Assembly (NCBI RefSeq): GCF_023630205.1
Contig: NZ_JALPRR010000001.1
Location: 992,001 to 1,056,000 of the forward strand
DNA: 64,000 nucleotides
Origin: Pontibacter ruber
GTDB lineage: Bacteria; Bacteroidota; Bacteroidia; Cytophagales; Hymenobacteraceae
Direction of reading: 5' to 3'
The position numbers and the translations under genes were made by a program. The notes under the pieces are model-generated. The model did not search any database and was not told the origin of the DNA. It saw only the letters and a program-made list of their open reading frames with translations. Positions within the stretch are counted from its first letter, which is position 1; each line of letters opens with the position of its first letter. This document shows, in pieces, positions 45,487 through 54,276 of this stretch.

Positions 45487-45879
45487 ATGAACTTACGGGG
45501 TATACTGCACAGGAAAGCAAAAAAAGAGATCAAAAAAGAGCTGAAGGTACAGGAAAAGCAGAACGTAGAGATACGGGATAGCCTGGCCATGGAACGCACC
45601 AAACTTGCTAACGAGCGCACCTTCCTGGCCTACAGCCGCACCGCCATGGCGCTTGTGCTTGCCGGCCTATCTTTTATCAAATTTTTTGAAGATGTGTTCT
45701 ATCAGGGATTAGGTGCGATGTTTATACCCATTGGCCTGGTAGTTGGTTTTATCGGCTACCGCAAGTATACCAAAAAGGGAGAGAAGATCGAAAGCCATAC
45801 CAGTGCTTATACCCCTACCAGCACGGCACACGCTGAAATTGCTGCCCAGGAAAAGAAGGACCCTACCGCCAACCCATGA
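45487..45879 (+). CDS. DUF202 membrane protein, copy 1 of 3
   Basis: The 130-residue protein opens with a Lys-rich coiled coil (KAKKEIKKELKVQEKQNVEI). The DUF202 core follows: MERTKLANERTFLAYSRTAM, then two membrane helices (ALVLAGLSFIKFF and GAMFIPIGLVVGFIGYRKY) and a polar tail. It is the first of three tandem paralogues on the same strand. The ANERT-LAY-RTA motif is shared by all. DUF202 proteins sit in the inner membrane; function is not established. It starts 38 bases after the T9SS protein gene. Confidence 0.87.
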   Translation: MNLRGILHRKAKKEIKKELKVQEKQNVEIRDSLAMERTKLANERTFLAYSRTAMALVLAGLSFIKFFEDVFYQGLGAMFIPIGLVVGFIGYRKYTKKGEKIESHTSAYTPTSTAHAEIAAQEKKDPTANP

Positions 45880-46010
45880 TTTCTGTTTGCCTGTAGTCGG
45901 CCGGTTGCAACAAATCTTGTGTTAACAGCAAGCTGAAAGTATGTTCTTAAAGCAACGTATACCTGCACCCTTACTCCTGGCGGACGTATAGCTTTGTAGA
46001 GGGAGGCCTT

Positions 46011-46400
46011 ATGCTCAATCCGGACAAAGAAAAGATAAAGAAGCTTAAAAAAAAGCTTAAAATACAGGAGAAAAAGAATGCGGAAGTACGGGACCAGCTT
46101 GCCGCACAGCGCACTATTTTTGCCAATGAGCGTACCCTGATGGCCTACCTGCGCACAGCCATGACTATTGCTATCGGAGGCTTTGCCGCGCTTAAATTCT
46201 CAAACGATATGTATCTTAAAATTATCGGAATCACGCTGATACCTATTGGGGTGATATTGGTAATCTACAGCTTTGTCAGGTACAGGCAAAAGCAGAAACT
46301 CATCGAAGGCCATCATCAGGAATACTGCCCCACCAGCCACGAACACGAACGCGCTCATGCCAAAGAAGAAGGGCACAAAAGCGATGGTCTGGCCTCCTGA
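46011..46400 (+). CDS. DUF202 membrane protein, copy 2 of 3
   Basis: The 129-residue protein starts MLNPDKEKIKKLKKKLKIQE and carries QRTIFANERTLMAYLRTAMT, then two helices (IAIGGFAALKF and IIGITLIPIGVILVIYSFV). It is closer to copy 3 than to copy 1: both have the MLxPxxExIKKLKKKLK start, the QRTIFANERTLMAYLRTA core and a His-rich end (CPTSHEHERAH here). It is separated from copy 1 by 131 bases with no terminator. Confidence 0.87.
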   Translation: MLNPDKEKIKKLKKKLKIQEKKNAEVRDQLAAQRTIFANERTLMAYLRTAMTIAIGGFAALKFSNDMYLKIIGITLIPIGVILVIYSFVRYRQKQKLIEGHHQEYCPTSHEHERAHAKEEGHKSDGLAS

Positions 46401-46512
46401 ATAGGAAATAAATCTTTTACCTCACTCCCCTGTACCTGACACTGTTCCGGCAAGTTGACCTTTGCCTTTACTATTCACTTACCTGTTCGTATATTTTAGC
46501 AAAAACAGAACT

Positions 46513-46896
46513 ATGCTGGACCCCGAGCAGGAAGAGATAAAAAAACTCAAGAAGAAACTGAAGCAGCAGGAAAAAAAGAACACAGAGATTCGTGATCTGA
46601 TGGCCATGCAGCGCACGATCTTCGCCAACGAGCGCACCCTGATGGCTTACCTGCGCACAGCAATCGCCATTATAGGAGGTGGCTTTGCCGCCATTAAGCT
46701 TTCCCAGCATATATACATGGAGATGATCGGGCTTATACTTATGCCGGCAGGCGTTCTTCTTGCTATTTACAGCTTCTACAGATACCTGCTAAAGCAAAAG
46801 CTTATTAAAGAACAACGGGAGAAATATACCAATACCAGCCACAAACACGCTGAACTGCACGAAAAGCAGGCCTCTGGTTACGACAACATCGACTAA
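46513..46896 (+). CDS. DUF202 membrane protein, copy 3 of 3
   Basis: The 127-residue protein starts at the ATG at 46513 (MLDPEQEEIKKLKKKLKQQE), which aligns with the start of copy 2; the frame runs back to an ATG at 46462 that would add an unrelated hydrophobic leader. The DUF202 core is QRTIFANERTLMAYLRTAIA, followed by IIGGGFAAIKL and MIGLILMPAGVLLAIYSFY. The tail is TSHKHAELHEKQ. Its last four bases overlap the convergent GT-C gene. Confidence 0.87.
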   Translation: MLDPEQEEIKKLKKKLKQQEKKNTEIRDLMAMQRTIFANERTLMAYLRTAIAIIGGGFAAIKLSQHIYMEMIGLILMPAGVLLAIYSFYRYLLKQKLIKEQREKYTNTSHKHAELHEKQASGYDNID

Positions 46897-48080
46897 TATT
46901 TTTTACTTTCAGAACGGGGCAGTAATTTTTCCAACACGGCATGAAAGCCTGTTGCTCCCAACAAGAACAGAAAAGGTAGCAGAGGCAAAATGAAACGATT
47001 ATCCCAATCTACTGCGCTTACTACTACCATAGCAGACAACTGCAAGGCCAAAGCCAGTATAAACCCTAACACAGGTACCGGTACCCTCTTCTGCACTATG
47101 GCTACAAGGCCCAAGAAATAAACCGGATACATCAGAAAGGCAACGGCCAGGTTATGTTTCAAAGAATAGTAAGGCCGTAGCTGCGCCCAATAATAAAGCA
47201 ACCTTAAGGAGGACTTCTTCAGAAAATACCCCGGCTCCTGCAACACAAAATCAACAGCCTGCTCCAGGGGCGAACCTTTTAACTGGATGGTGCTTTCGTT
47301 GTCTACCCACAAAGGCCCATACCCCTGTATGATACCGCCTGACATCAGGTAATTGGTGAAAGCGAAATCACTGGAAATATCTTTTAAAAAAAGCTGCGAC
47401 ACCAACACCATTGCTCCAACAGCCAGTACAAACACCAGGGTTGTGGCTTTCCATAAACTATACTGTCGCTTTCTGCACCAGGCAATCCCGAAATACACCA
47501 ACATAGCCAGAACAACCATAAAGCCGTTGGGCCTCAGCAACAGCACTACCAGCAAAAGTGGCAGTAACTGCAGGTAGTGTTTCTGCTTCGATGCAGATAT
47601 TACTCTCCAGAAAACTATTATGGTAACACTTACAAAGAGCGACTCGGTATGGATATAAAGATTCCAGAACTGAAAATCGGGCCAGGCAACCAGCATAAAA
47701 GTAGTGAGCGCAGCTACCAACCTGCTATGCGACAGATGGTAAGCCGCTTTACACATAGCGATCGCAGCTAACCCCGATACTGCTATCTGCAACAGGACAA
47801 TCCACTTCAGCGAGCCCAGCCAGATAGAGAGTGAAAGCAGGCCGGTATACACGATGTAGCTGATCTTGAGAGAAGCAAAGTCACCTGCCGCCAGCAGATT
47901 AGCCTGTTTTATGTAACGAAGGCTGTCAAATGCTACCGTTACACCGTGTATAGACCAAAGCACGCACTGCATGAGGAGCCAGAGCACGGCCAGCCCTCCG
48001 TACAGCAGATAGGTAAAAACAGGGCGTTGATGTATTTCCAGAGATCGCATGTACAAAATTACTGGATTTATGGGTTTCAT
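46893..48080 (-). CDS. Polytopic membrane protein, GT-C glycosyltransferase-like
   Basis: The 395-residue protein has about ten membrane helices. Early in the chain is an extracytoplasmic loop with aspartate and arginine (VAFDSLRYIKQANLLAAGDF), a typical GT-C position for the catalytic acid. Later features are WPDFQFWNLYIHTESLFVSV, the LLLRPNGFMVVLAMLVYFGI region and a periplasmic loop with LQEPGYFLKKSSLRLLYYWA. The pattern resembles family 39 or ArnT-like enzymes that use polyprenyl-phosphate sugars. The family assignment is inference; a membrane protein of unknown role is the fallback. It is divergent from uvrA across a perfect palindrome. Confidence 0.7.
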   Translation of the reverse strand: MKPINPVILYMRSLEIHQRPVFTYLLYGGLAVLWLLMQCVLWSIHGVTVAFDSLRYIKQANLLAAGDFASLKISYIVYTGLLSLSIWLGSLKWIVLLQIAVSGLAAIAMCKAAYHLSHSRLVAALTTFMLVAWPDFQFWNLYIHTESLFVSVTIIVFWRVISASKQKHYLQLLPLLLVVLLLRPNGFMVVLAMLVYFGIAWCRKRQYSLWKATTLVFVLAVGAMVLVSQLFLKDISSDFAFTNYLMSGGIIQGYGPLWVDNESTIQLKGSPLEQAVDFVLQEPGYFLKKSSLRLLYYWAQLRPYYSLKHNLAVAFLMYPVYFLGLVAIVQKRVPVPVLGFILALALQLSAMVVVSAVDWDNRFILPLLPFLFLLGATGFHAVLEKLLPRSESKKY

Positions 48081-48110
48081 AGCTTTCCTGTTTCCCGATG
48101 GCAGTTGACA

Positions 48111-48134
48111 ACCCTAAACAAAGTTGTTTAGGGT
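48111..48134. promoter_or_regulatory. Perfect palindrome in the uvrA / GT-C divergent promoter region
   Basis: ACCCTAAACAA and TTGTTTAGGGT are exact complements around AG. There is no T run. It lies 31 bases upstream of the membrane-protein ATG and 70 bases upstream of the uvrA -7 box, a good position for an operator. Confidence 0.7.
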
Positions 48135-48203
48135 AAACCAATTCCCCTCTTTTTCTGTTAAGAAGGGTTGGTGCGCTGCGACTGCAAAGCACTGATAATT
48201 TTG

Positions 48204-48211
48204 TACCTTTG
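48204..48211 (+). promoter_or_regulatory. -7 box of uvrA
   Basis: TACCTTTG lies 24 bases before the uvrA ATG. Confidence 0.65.
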
Positions 48212-48235
48212 CTATTTAAAATAAAGCATTCCTGA

Positions 48236-51130
48236 ATGGCTTTTAACCAAGCGCAAGAAACTACTACCGGCACCGACACTGCCTTCTCTCAGAACGGGGA
48301 AGCACAGCAGATCGAAGTATACGGTGCCCGCGAACATAACCTCAAGAACATTTCCATCAAGCTGCCACGCTACAAACTGGTCGTATTTACCGGCATCAGT
48401 GGCTCGGGCAAGTCGTCGCTGGCGTTCGATACTATTTACGCTGAAGGGCAGCGCCGCTACATGGAAACCTTCTCGGCCTACGCACGCTCGTTTATGGGCG
48501 GCCTTGAACGACCGGATGTAGACAAGATCGAAGGCCTGTCGCCGGTGATCTCGATTGAGCAGAAAACCACGAGCCGCAACCCGCGCTCTACGGTAGGTAC
48601 CATCACCGAGATCTACGACTTTATGCGTCTGCTGTGGGCGCGTACGTCCGAGGCGTTCAGCTACGTGACCGGCGAAAAGATGGTGCGCCAGAGCGATGAG
48701 CAGATCGTAAACCACATCCTGGAGCACTTCGACGGCAAGCGTATTGTGGTGCTGGCCCCGGTGGTAAAAGGCCGTAAGGGCCATTACCGTGAGCTCTTTC
48801 AGCAGATCCGCAAGATGGGCTTCATCCGTGCCCGCGTGGATGGCGAACTGGTGGAGATCGCACCAAAAATGCAGGTGGACCGCTACAAGATCCACGACAT
48901 CGAGATCGTGATCGACAAGATCGTGGTGAAGGAAGAAGACCGTTTCCGTTTGTCCGGTTCTATTCAGAACGCATTGACACACGGCAAAGGCACGGTACTT
49001 ATACTTGACGTTGACGCTGACAAGACACACTTCTTCTCGCGCCACCTCATGGACCCGGCCACCGGCATTGCCTACGACGATCCGGCTCCGAATTCCTTCT
49101 CCTTCAACTCGCCTTACGGCGCCTGCCCGGTGTGTAATGGCTTGGGTGAGATACAGGAGATCACAGAAGAATCGGTTATACCGGATAAGGACCTGAGTAT
49201 ACGCCGCGGAGGTATAGCGCCACTAGGTGAGTACCGCGACATCTGGATCTTCAAGCAGATCGAAGCGCTGTTCAAGCAGTTCAAGGTGTCTGTTTCCACC
49301 CCTATCAAAGACCTGCCGGCCGATGTGGTGAAGGTGCTGCTCTATGGTATGGACGAGGACCTGGAGGTAACCACCAAAAAGGGCGACTTTATTGTTGAGT
49401 TCGAGGGCATCATCAACTTCCTCAAAAACCAGATGGAATCTGATTCGGACAACATCCGCACCTGGGTAGAGGATTTTACGCAGACCACCACCTGCCCGGA
49501 ATGTAACGGCTATAGGTTAAAGAAGGAGTCGCTGCACTTTAAAATCGACAACAAAAATATAGGCGAGCTTTCGGTGCTGGATATTAACCGACTGGCGGCT
49601 TGGTTCGATGGATTGGAAAACCGCCTGAGCGAGCGCCAGAACGTGATCGCCAAAGAACTCTTGAAAGAGATTCGCAAGCGCATTGGCTTTTTGCTGGACG
49701 TAGGCTTGGATTACCTGAGCCTGCACCGCCCGGTAAAAACGCTTTCGGGTGGCGAGAGTCAGCGTATACGCCTGGCTACGCAGATCGGTACACAGCTGGT
49801 AGGTGTTTTATACATCATGGACGAGCCAAGCATCGGCCTGCATCAGCGCGACAATGAGCGCCTGATCAAAGCCCTGCAGGACCTCCGCGACCTGGGTAAC
49901 TCCATCATTGTAGTAGAGCACGACAAGGATATGATCCTGCAGTCGGATTACGTGGTGGACATTGGCCCTGGCGCAGGTATACACGGTGGGCAGGTAGTAA
50001 CGGCCGGCACCCCGGAAGAGATGATGAACGCCGGCACCACCACCGCCGACTTCCTGAGCAACCGCCGCGGCATTGAAGTGCCGCGCGTAAAACGCCCGGG
50101 CAATGGCGAAGTGCTGCGCCTGATCGGGGCTACCGGCAATAACCTGAAGAACGTAACGCTGGAGCTGCCGCTGGGCAAGATGATCTGTGTAACGGGTGTG
50201 TCGGGTAGCGGCAAGTCCTCGCTGATCCACGACACGCTGTACCCGATTTTGAACACGCACTTCTTCCGGGCCAAGCGCGAACCGCTGCCTTATAAAGCGA
50301 TTGAAGGACTGGATAAGATCGACAAGGTAATTGAGGTGGACCAGTCGCCGATTGGCCGCACGCCACGCTCTAATCCGGCTACCTATACTGGTGTGTTTAC
50401 CGATATCCGCAGTTTGTTTGCGCAATTGCCGGAGGCCAAGATACGAGGCTATACGCCGGGTCGCTTCTCGTTTAACGTGAAGGGTGGCCGCTGTGAGGCT
50501 TGTGAGGGAGCCGGTATGCGAACCATCGAGATGAACTTCCTGCCGGATGTGTACGTGCCCTGTGAAGTCTGCAAAGGCAAGCGCTACAACCGCGAAACCC
50601 TGGAAGTACGCTTCAAAGGCAAAAGTATAACCGATGTGCTGGACATGACCGTGGAGCAGGCCGTTGAGTTTTTCGACAGCCAACCGCGCATCCTGCGCAA
50701 AATACAGACGCTGAACGAGGTAGGATTGGGTTACATCACGCTAGGGCAGCAGGCTACGACCTTATCGGGTGGTGAGGCGCAACGCGTGAAACTCGCAACC
50801 GAGCTTTCGAAGAAAGATACCGGCCAGACGTTGTACATTCTGGATGAGCCCACCACTGGCCTGCACTTTCAGGATATTGAGCACCTTTCAGAAGTGCTGC
50901 ATAAGCTTACCGACAAAGGCAACACGGTACTCATCATCGAGCACAACCTCGACCTGGTCAAAATTGCCGATCATATCATTGATATTGGTCCGGAAGGTGG
51001 CGAAGCCGGTGGTACGATTGTGGCCGCCGGTACGCCGGAAGAAGTTGCTGTATCAAGTATCGGCTATACTTCCCGCTTCCTGAAAGAGGAGCTAAGAACC
51101 AGCCATTACCGGGAGAGCAACGAGGTCTGA
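48236..51130 (+). CDS. uvrA: Excinuclease ABC subunit A
   Basis: UvrA recognises DNA lesions and loads UvrB in nucleotide excision repair. The 964-residue protein has a normal length. Two ABC ATPase units are visible: Walker A GISGSGKSSLAFDT and GVSGSGKSSLIHDT, signatures LSGGESQRIRLATQIG and LSGGEAQRVKLATELS, and Walker B ending IMDEPSIGLHQRD and ILDEPTTGLHFQD. The zinc modules are CPECNGYRLKKESL and the full finger CEACEGAGMRT to CEVCKGKRYN. A 20-residue polar extension precedes IEVYGAREHNLKNI. A TACCTTTG box and a palindrome lie upstream and a 23-base hairpin terminator downstream. Confidence 0.97.
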   Translation: MAFNQAQETTTGTDTAFSQNGEAQQIEVYGAREHNLKNISIKLPRYKLVVFTGISGSGKSSLAFDTIYAEGQRRYMETFSAYARSFMGGLERPDVDKIEGLSPVISIEQKTTSRNPRSTVGTITEIYDFMRLLWARTSEAFSYVTGEKMVRQSDEQIVNHILEHFDGKRIVVLAPVVKGRKGHYRELFQQIRKMGFIRARVDGELVEIAPKMQVDRYKIHDIEIVIDKIVVKEEDRFRLSGSIQNALTHGKGTVLILDVDADKTHFFSRHLMDPATGIAYDDPAPNSFSFNSPYGACPVCNGLGEIQEITEESVIPDKDLSIRRGGIAPLGEYRDIWIFKQIEALFKQFKVSVSTPIKDLPADVVKVLLYGMDEDLEVTTKKGDFIVEFEGIINFLKNQMESDSDNIRTWVEDFTQTTTCPECNGYRLKKESLHFKIDNKNIGELSVLDINRLAAWFDGLENRLSERQNVIAKELLKEIRKRIGFLLDVGLDYLSLHRPVKTLSGGESQRIRLATQIGTQLVGVLYIMDEPSIGLHQRDNERLIKALQDLRDLGNSIIVVEHDKDMILQSDYVVDIGPGAGIHGGQVVTAGTPEEMMNAGTTTADFLSNRRGIEVPRVKRPGNGEVLRLIGATGNNLKNVTLELPLGKMICVTGVSGSGKSSLIHDTLYPILNTHFFRAKREPLPYKAIEGLDKIDKVIEVDQSPIGRTPRSNPATYTGVFTDIRSLFAQLPEAKIRGYTPGRFSFNVKGGRCEACEGAGMRTIEMNFLPDVYVPCEVCKGKRYNRETLEVRFKGKSITDVLDMTVEQAVEFFDSQPRILRKIQTLNEVGLGYITLGQQATTLSGGEAQRVKLATELSKKDTGQTLYILDEPTTGLHFQDIEHLSEVLHKLTDKGNTVLIIEHNLDLVKIADHIIDIGPEGGEAGGTIVAAGTPEEVAVSSIGYTSRFLKEELRTSHYRESNEV

Positions 51131-51142
51131 AAATAAAAAGCC

Positions 51143-51193
51143 AAAGTATAAAAAAGCCGCTGCTATAGTTTAGCAGCGGCTTTTTTATACTTT
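51143..51193. terminator. 23-base perfect hairpin terminator flanked by facing heptamers
   Basis: Arms 51143-51165 and 51171-51193 are exact complements around loop TAGTT. The stem core is AAGCCGCTGCTA. The foot of the stem is AAGTATA on the left and TATACTT on the right. It serves the convergent uvrA and DUF4142 genes. Confidence 0.93.
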
Positions 51194-51194
51194 G

Positions 51195-51782
51195 CTATCT
51201 CACGTTGTTGATTTTTTCTTCCATGCTCTCAGCCATTTGCCGGTGTTGTCGCAGCAACGGCAATTGTTTGGAGGCAAAGGTCCTGATGTTGATATCGGCC
51301 CCCTCTTCCGCAGCATTTTCATACTGTTTTACCAGATCTTTATGCAGGTCTACCATCTGGTTCATGTAGGCCAGGTCAAACGCGATGCCGGATTGCGAGT
51401 TAACCAGGTCGATGATCTCCTTATGATCCTGTCCGGGCTCGGTGGGCAGCACGATCCTCCGTTGGTCGGCCACTTGTTTCAGGTCTTCTGCAATCCGCTT
51501 GTGGTCCGAAACGATGCGTTGTGCCAGTGCTTTCACTTCTGGGCTAACGGCCCGCTCCAGTGCCATCTCCCCTAACTGCACCTGTAGCAAGCTGGCAGAG
51601 GCAGCCTCAGCGGCAAACCGGATATCATTTTCCATGCTCTGCACGCCGGCATTCTGCATTCCTGTTTCCTGCAACTGCGCCTTGCTCTGCTCTATTGCCT
51701 GGTGTACGCTGTCATCAGGGGTGCACCCGGTGCTCAGGAAAAGAGCCGCCATCAGCATGCCGGAAAGTATAGTTCTTGTCAT
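51195..51782 (-). CDS. DUF4142 lipoprotein, copy 1
   Basis: The 195-residue protein, started at 51782, has a lipoprotein signal with lipobox STGC. A longer frame to 51860 adds a non-signal leader. The DUF4142 four-helix ferritin-like fold is visible in AAEAASASLLQVQLGEMALE, VKALAQRIVSDHKRIAEDLK, GIAFDLAYMNQMVDLHKDLV and LLRQHRQMAESM. The family is tied to envelope proteins of unknown role, some induced by stress. It lies downstream of a paralogue on the same strand. A terminator stands between them, so they are separately transcribed or differently dosed. Confidence 0.88.
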   Translation of the reverse strand: MTRTILSGMLMAALFLSTGCTPDDSVHQAIEQSKAQLQETGMQNAGVQSMENDIRFAAEAASASLLQVQLGEMALERAVSPEVKALAQRIVSDHKRIAEDLKQVADQRRIVLPTEPGQDHKEIIDLVNSQSGIAFDLAYMNQMVDLHKDLVKQYENAAEEGADINIRTFASKQLPLLRQHRQMAESMEEKINNVR

Positions 51783-51803
51783 AGTTTGTAGTATGGTTGT
51801 AGA

Positions 51804-51842
51804 TATAAAGCATCTGTAAGATAAACTCACAGATGCTTTATA
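51804..51842 (-). terminator. Terminator between the two DUF4142 genes
   Basis: Perfect 14-base arms TATAAAGCATCTGT / ACAGATGCTTTATA with an 11-base loop; a heptamer overlaps the right foot. Confidence 0.75.
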
Positions 51843-51869
51843 CTTAAATTGGCAGCACAAAGGCTATAC

Positions 51870-52451
51870 TTATTGCTTTTTCTGCATGGTGCTGTCGATC
51901 TGCTGGGCTTGCTTCAGGTGCATGCGCAACGTAGTCAGCGTTTTAGAGGCAAAGGCTTTGGCTTCTGCATCCTCCAGGTTATTAGAGGCGTCCTCAAACA
52001 TGTTTACATCTTCTTCGTGGTCACTCACCATCAGGTCCATGTAAGCCTCGTCAAACTCCGCTCCTTTTTTATCTCTTACATCTTTCATCTTATCCATGTG
52101 GTCCTGGCCCATACTGTCTGGCAACATGATGTTCTTTTTAGAAGCAAGTGCCTTCAGCTCGTCGTTGGCTTTGGTATGGTCCTTCACCATCATGGCTCCA
52201 AAGTCTTTCACCTGCTTGCTCTGGCCTTGTTTCTGGGCTATTTTACCAAGCTCTACTTCCATCATGCCGCCGCTGGCTGCCTTGGTCATAAAGTCAGATA
52301 AGTTTTGCTTCTGGTCTTCCATGGCTGTGCCTTCAGCCATCTCCTCGTTAGTTTCCTGGGCCTCTTCTACGGGCTCCTTTTTCTGTTCGCAAGCGATCGT
52401 GCCAAACAAAAGGCAACCCGCTACTAAACCTGTTAATCCAATTCTTTTCAT
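51870..52451 (-). CDS. DUF4142 lipoprotein, copy 2
   Basis: The 193-residue protein has a lipoprotein signal (GCLLFGTIAC) and an acidic linker (EEAQETNEEMAEGTAMED). The DUF4142 helices follow: FMTKAASGGMMEVELGKIAQ, VKDFGAMMVKDHTKANDELK, EFDEAYMDLMVSDHEEDVNM and FASKTLTTLRMHLKQAQQID. It is unusually rich in Met, Lys and Asp. The paired SDH / KDH motifs match copy 1. Close tandem position indicates a local duplication, though the sequences have drifted far. Confidence 0.88.
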   Translation of the reverse strand: MKRIGLTGLVAGCLLFGTIACEQKKEPVEEAQETNEEMAEGTAMEDQKQNLSDFMTKAASGGMMEVELGKIAQKQGQSKQVKDFGAMMVKDHTKANDELKALASKKNIMLPDSMGQDHMDKMKDVRDKKGAEFDEAYMDLMVSDHEEDVNMFEDASNNLEDAEAKAFASKTLTTLRMHLKQAQQIDSTMQKKQ

Positions 52452-52680
52452 AGTTCTATAGTTGTTTAATTTTTTAAAGAATAGTAAATATACAATTCTA
52501 TACGCCCTTGGCGCTAAGGAGTTCTGTTTGTTGCACTTCCATGATTTATACTGCTTTTTTTGATGATTTATAAAGCAGATAAAAGGTATTTTTTATACAT
52601 TACTTCCTTATTACACATCACCCGGAATACACAAAACAAACTTCTGAAAAATGTTAAAACACCATTCACGCTCAGCCCCT

Positions 52681-53391
52681 ATGAAAAAAACAAAAAGAGG
52701 TAACTGGACAAAAGGCCTGTGCCTGTTACTCCTGCTACTGCCGCTCAGCTTTGCACAGGCACAAGACCAGCAGGAAGAGCGCGAAGAGGAAAAAGAGATG
52801 CACAACATAGACACCGAGCACGACAAGATCCTGAAGCTGCACCCCCTGCAGATCGGTGAAATCTATTTATCTTACGAGAAACTGCGTACCCCCCGCATCA
52901 GCAACGAGTTCGGGATCAGCTACGTGTATACCAGCTACCTGAAGAGCTCCGACTGGTTTCCGGAAGACAAAAGCACCATAGGTATTGGCGTGCGCATGAG
53001 CCAGCGCCATTATACTTCCAAAAAGAAAAACGCACCTTTTGGCTTTTTCCATGGGCCGATGCTCGGCTACAGGTTCCTGGCATTCGAGAAGAATGTATTT
53101 GGCCTGGAGGAACTACCTCCTAACGACCCTAACTACAAGTATGTGGGCCGGCTGTACGTAAACGCCCTGGACCTGAGCTACCAGGCAGGAGGACAGTTTC
53201 CGCTGGGCAAACAATTTACTTTTGAGGTGGCGGCATCCTTAGGGGTGCGTGCCAAAGTGGCAAAAGCAGACGGTGCCGGAGATATGCTGGAAGATAAGAT
53301 AATTGGCCGTATTGTGCACTCCGATGAAAACACTGCTGCAGCGATAGTGCCTCTGCCACAGCTAAAGCTAAGCCTGGGCTACGCTTTCTAG
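52681..53391 (+). CDS. Hypothetical outer-membrane or secreted protein
   Basis: The 236-residue product from the ATG at 52681 has a signal peptide ending FAQAQ. An ATG at 52651 is possible but adds an unneeded leader. A short acidic stretch (EEREEEKEMHNID) precedes alternating strands with aromatic ends: GIGVRMSQRHYTSK, GPMLGYRFLAFEKNVFG, YVNALDLSYQAGG and a final QLKLSLGYAF. The closing aromatic residue is typical of small outer-membrane beta-barrels. I do not recognise a named family. A terminator nearly identical to that at 11.4 kb follows. Confidence 0.75.
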   Translation: MKKTKRGNWTKGLCLLLLLLPLSFAQAQDQQEEREEEKEMHNIDTEHDKILKLHPLQIGEIYLSYEKLRTPRISNEFGISYVYTSYLKSSDWFPEDKSTIGIGVRMSQRHYTSKKKNAPFGFFHGPMLGYRFLAFEKNVFGLEELPPNDPNYKYVGRLYVNALDLSYQAGGQFPLGKQFTFEVAASLGVRAKVAKADGAGDMLEDKIIGRIVHSDENTAAAIVPLPQLKLSLGYAF

Positions 53392-53405
53392 ATACAACCA
53401 AGTAT

Positions 53406-53450
53406 AAAAGTAAAAGCCGGAGCTATACTTTAGCTCCGGCTTTTACTTTT
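53406..53450. terminator. Bidirectional terminator, 20-base perfect hairpin with heptamer at the loop
   Basis: Arms 53406-53425 and 53431-53450 are exact complements around TACTT; TATACTT spans stem tip and loop. The core AAAAGCCGGAGC / GCTCCGGCTTTT is the same as at 11444-11474. Confidence 0.93.
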
Positions 53451-53468
53451 ATGTGTTAAATATAAAGC

Positions 53469-54251
53469 TTAGGCTCCTTTAAACTGCGGCTTGCGCTTCT
53501 CGTTGAAGGCGCTAACACCCTCCTTGTAATCCTCAGAATTCCCGGCTATTTTCTGGCAGTACGCCTCGTAGTCCAGCATTTCGTCCAGGGTAGAGCTGAA
53601 GGATTTGTTCAGCATTTTCTTCATCAGGCCGATGGCTTTGGTTGGCGCTGCGGCATAACGGGCGGCCAGTTCGGCTACGGCTGCGTCCAGTTCTTCCGGT
53701 GCCACCACGCGGTTTACCATGCCTAATTGCAAGGCCTCCTCGGCTGATACTTTAGAGCCCAGCGTGCTTAACTCGAAAGCCTTCAGCGAACCTACCACGC
53801 GCGGCAGGAAGAAAGAAGAACCCGAATCGAGCACCAGCCCTACGTTCACGAATACTTCGATCATACTTGCTGCCGTAGAAGCCACCACCAGATCACAGGC
53901 AAGAGCCAGTGAGCAGCCGGCTCCGGCAGCCACCCCGTTCAGTTTGCAGATGATCGGCTTTGGCAGGTTGCGTATGGCCCGGATAATCGGGTTATAGCGT
54001 TTCTCCAGCGATTCCGACAGGTCGCGCTTGTCGGCGTTGGCAATCGCTTTCAGATCCTGGCCGGAGCAGAAAGCTTTGCCGGCACCTGTCAGCACCACCA
54101 CGCGCACATTGTCGTCGCGGGTAACCTGCTTCAGGGCATCCTGCAGGTCGTAGCTCTGCTGGTCGTTAAAGGCGTTAAATACGTCGGGTCTGTTCAGGGT
54201 AATGGTGGCAACACCATCCTGCACCTGGTATAGAAGGCACTCGTAGGTCAT
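53469..54251 (-). CDS. Enoyl-CoA hydratase/isomerase family protein (PaaG-like)
   Basis: The 260-residue crotonase-fold enzyme shows the acyl-CoA binding and oxyanion motifs GAGKAFCSGQDLKAI and LNGVAAGAGCSLALACDLVV. The helix LSTLGSKVSAEEALQLGMVN follows. At the usual acid positions, VNVGLVLDSGSSFFLPRVVG carries Asp rather than the two glutamates of classical hydratases. This is the pattern of PaaG ring 1,2-epoxyphenylacetyl-CoA isomerases. The closing SEDYKEGVSAFNEKRKPQF is general for the superfamily. It could act in phenylacetate or fatty-acid breakdown; no paa genes are adjacent. A TTG-N20-TACCTTTG promoter precedes it. Confidence 0.88.
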   Translation of the reverse strand: MTYECLLYQVQDGVATITLNRPDVFNAFNDQQSYDLQDALKQVTRDDNVRVVVLTGAGKAFCSGQDLKAIANADKRDLSESLEKRYNPIIRAIRNLPKPIICKLNGVAAGAGCSLALACDLVVASTAASMIEVFVNVGLVLDSGSSFFLPRVVGSLKAFELSTLGSKVSAEEALQLGMVNRVVAPEELDAAVAELAARYAAAPTKAIGLMKKMLNKSFSSTLDEMLDYEAYCQKIAGNSEDYKEGVSAFNEKRKPQFKGA

Positions 54252-54276
54252 CGTTTGTTTTAGTTAGTAAGGCAAC

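Noticed and set aside
48212-49045. 277-codon minus-strand frame opposite the start of uvrA
   Set aside because: Antisense to the conserved uvrA Walker A region; composition is typical of a shadow frame.
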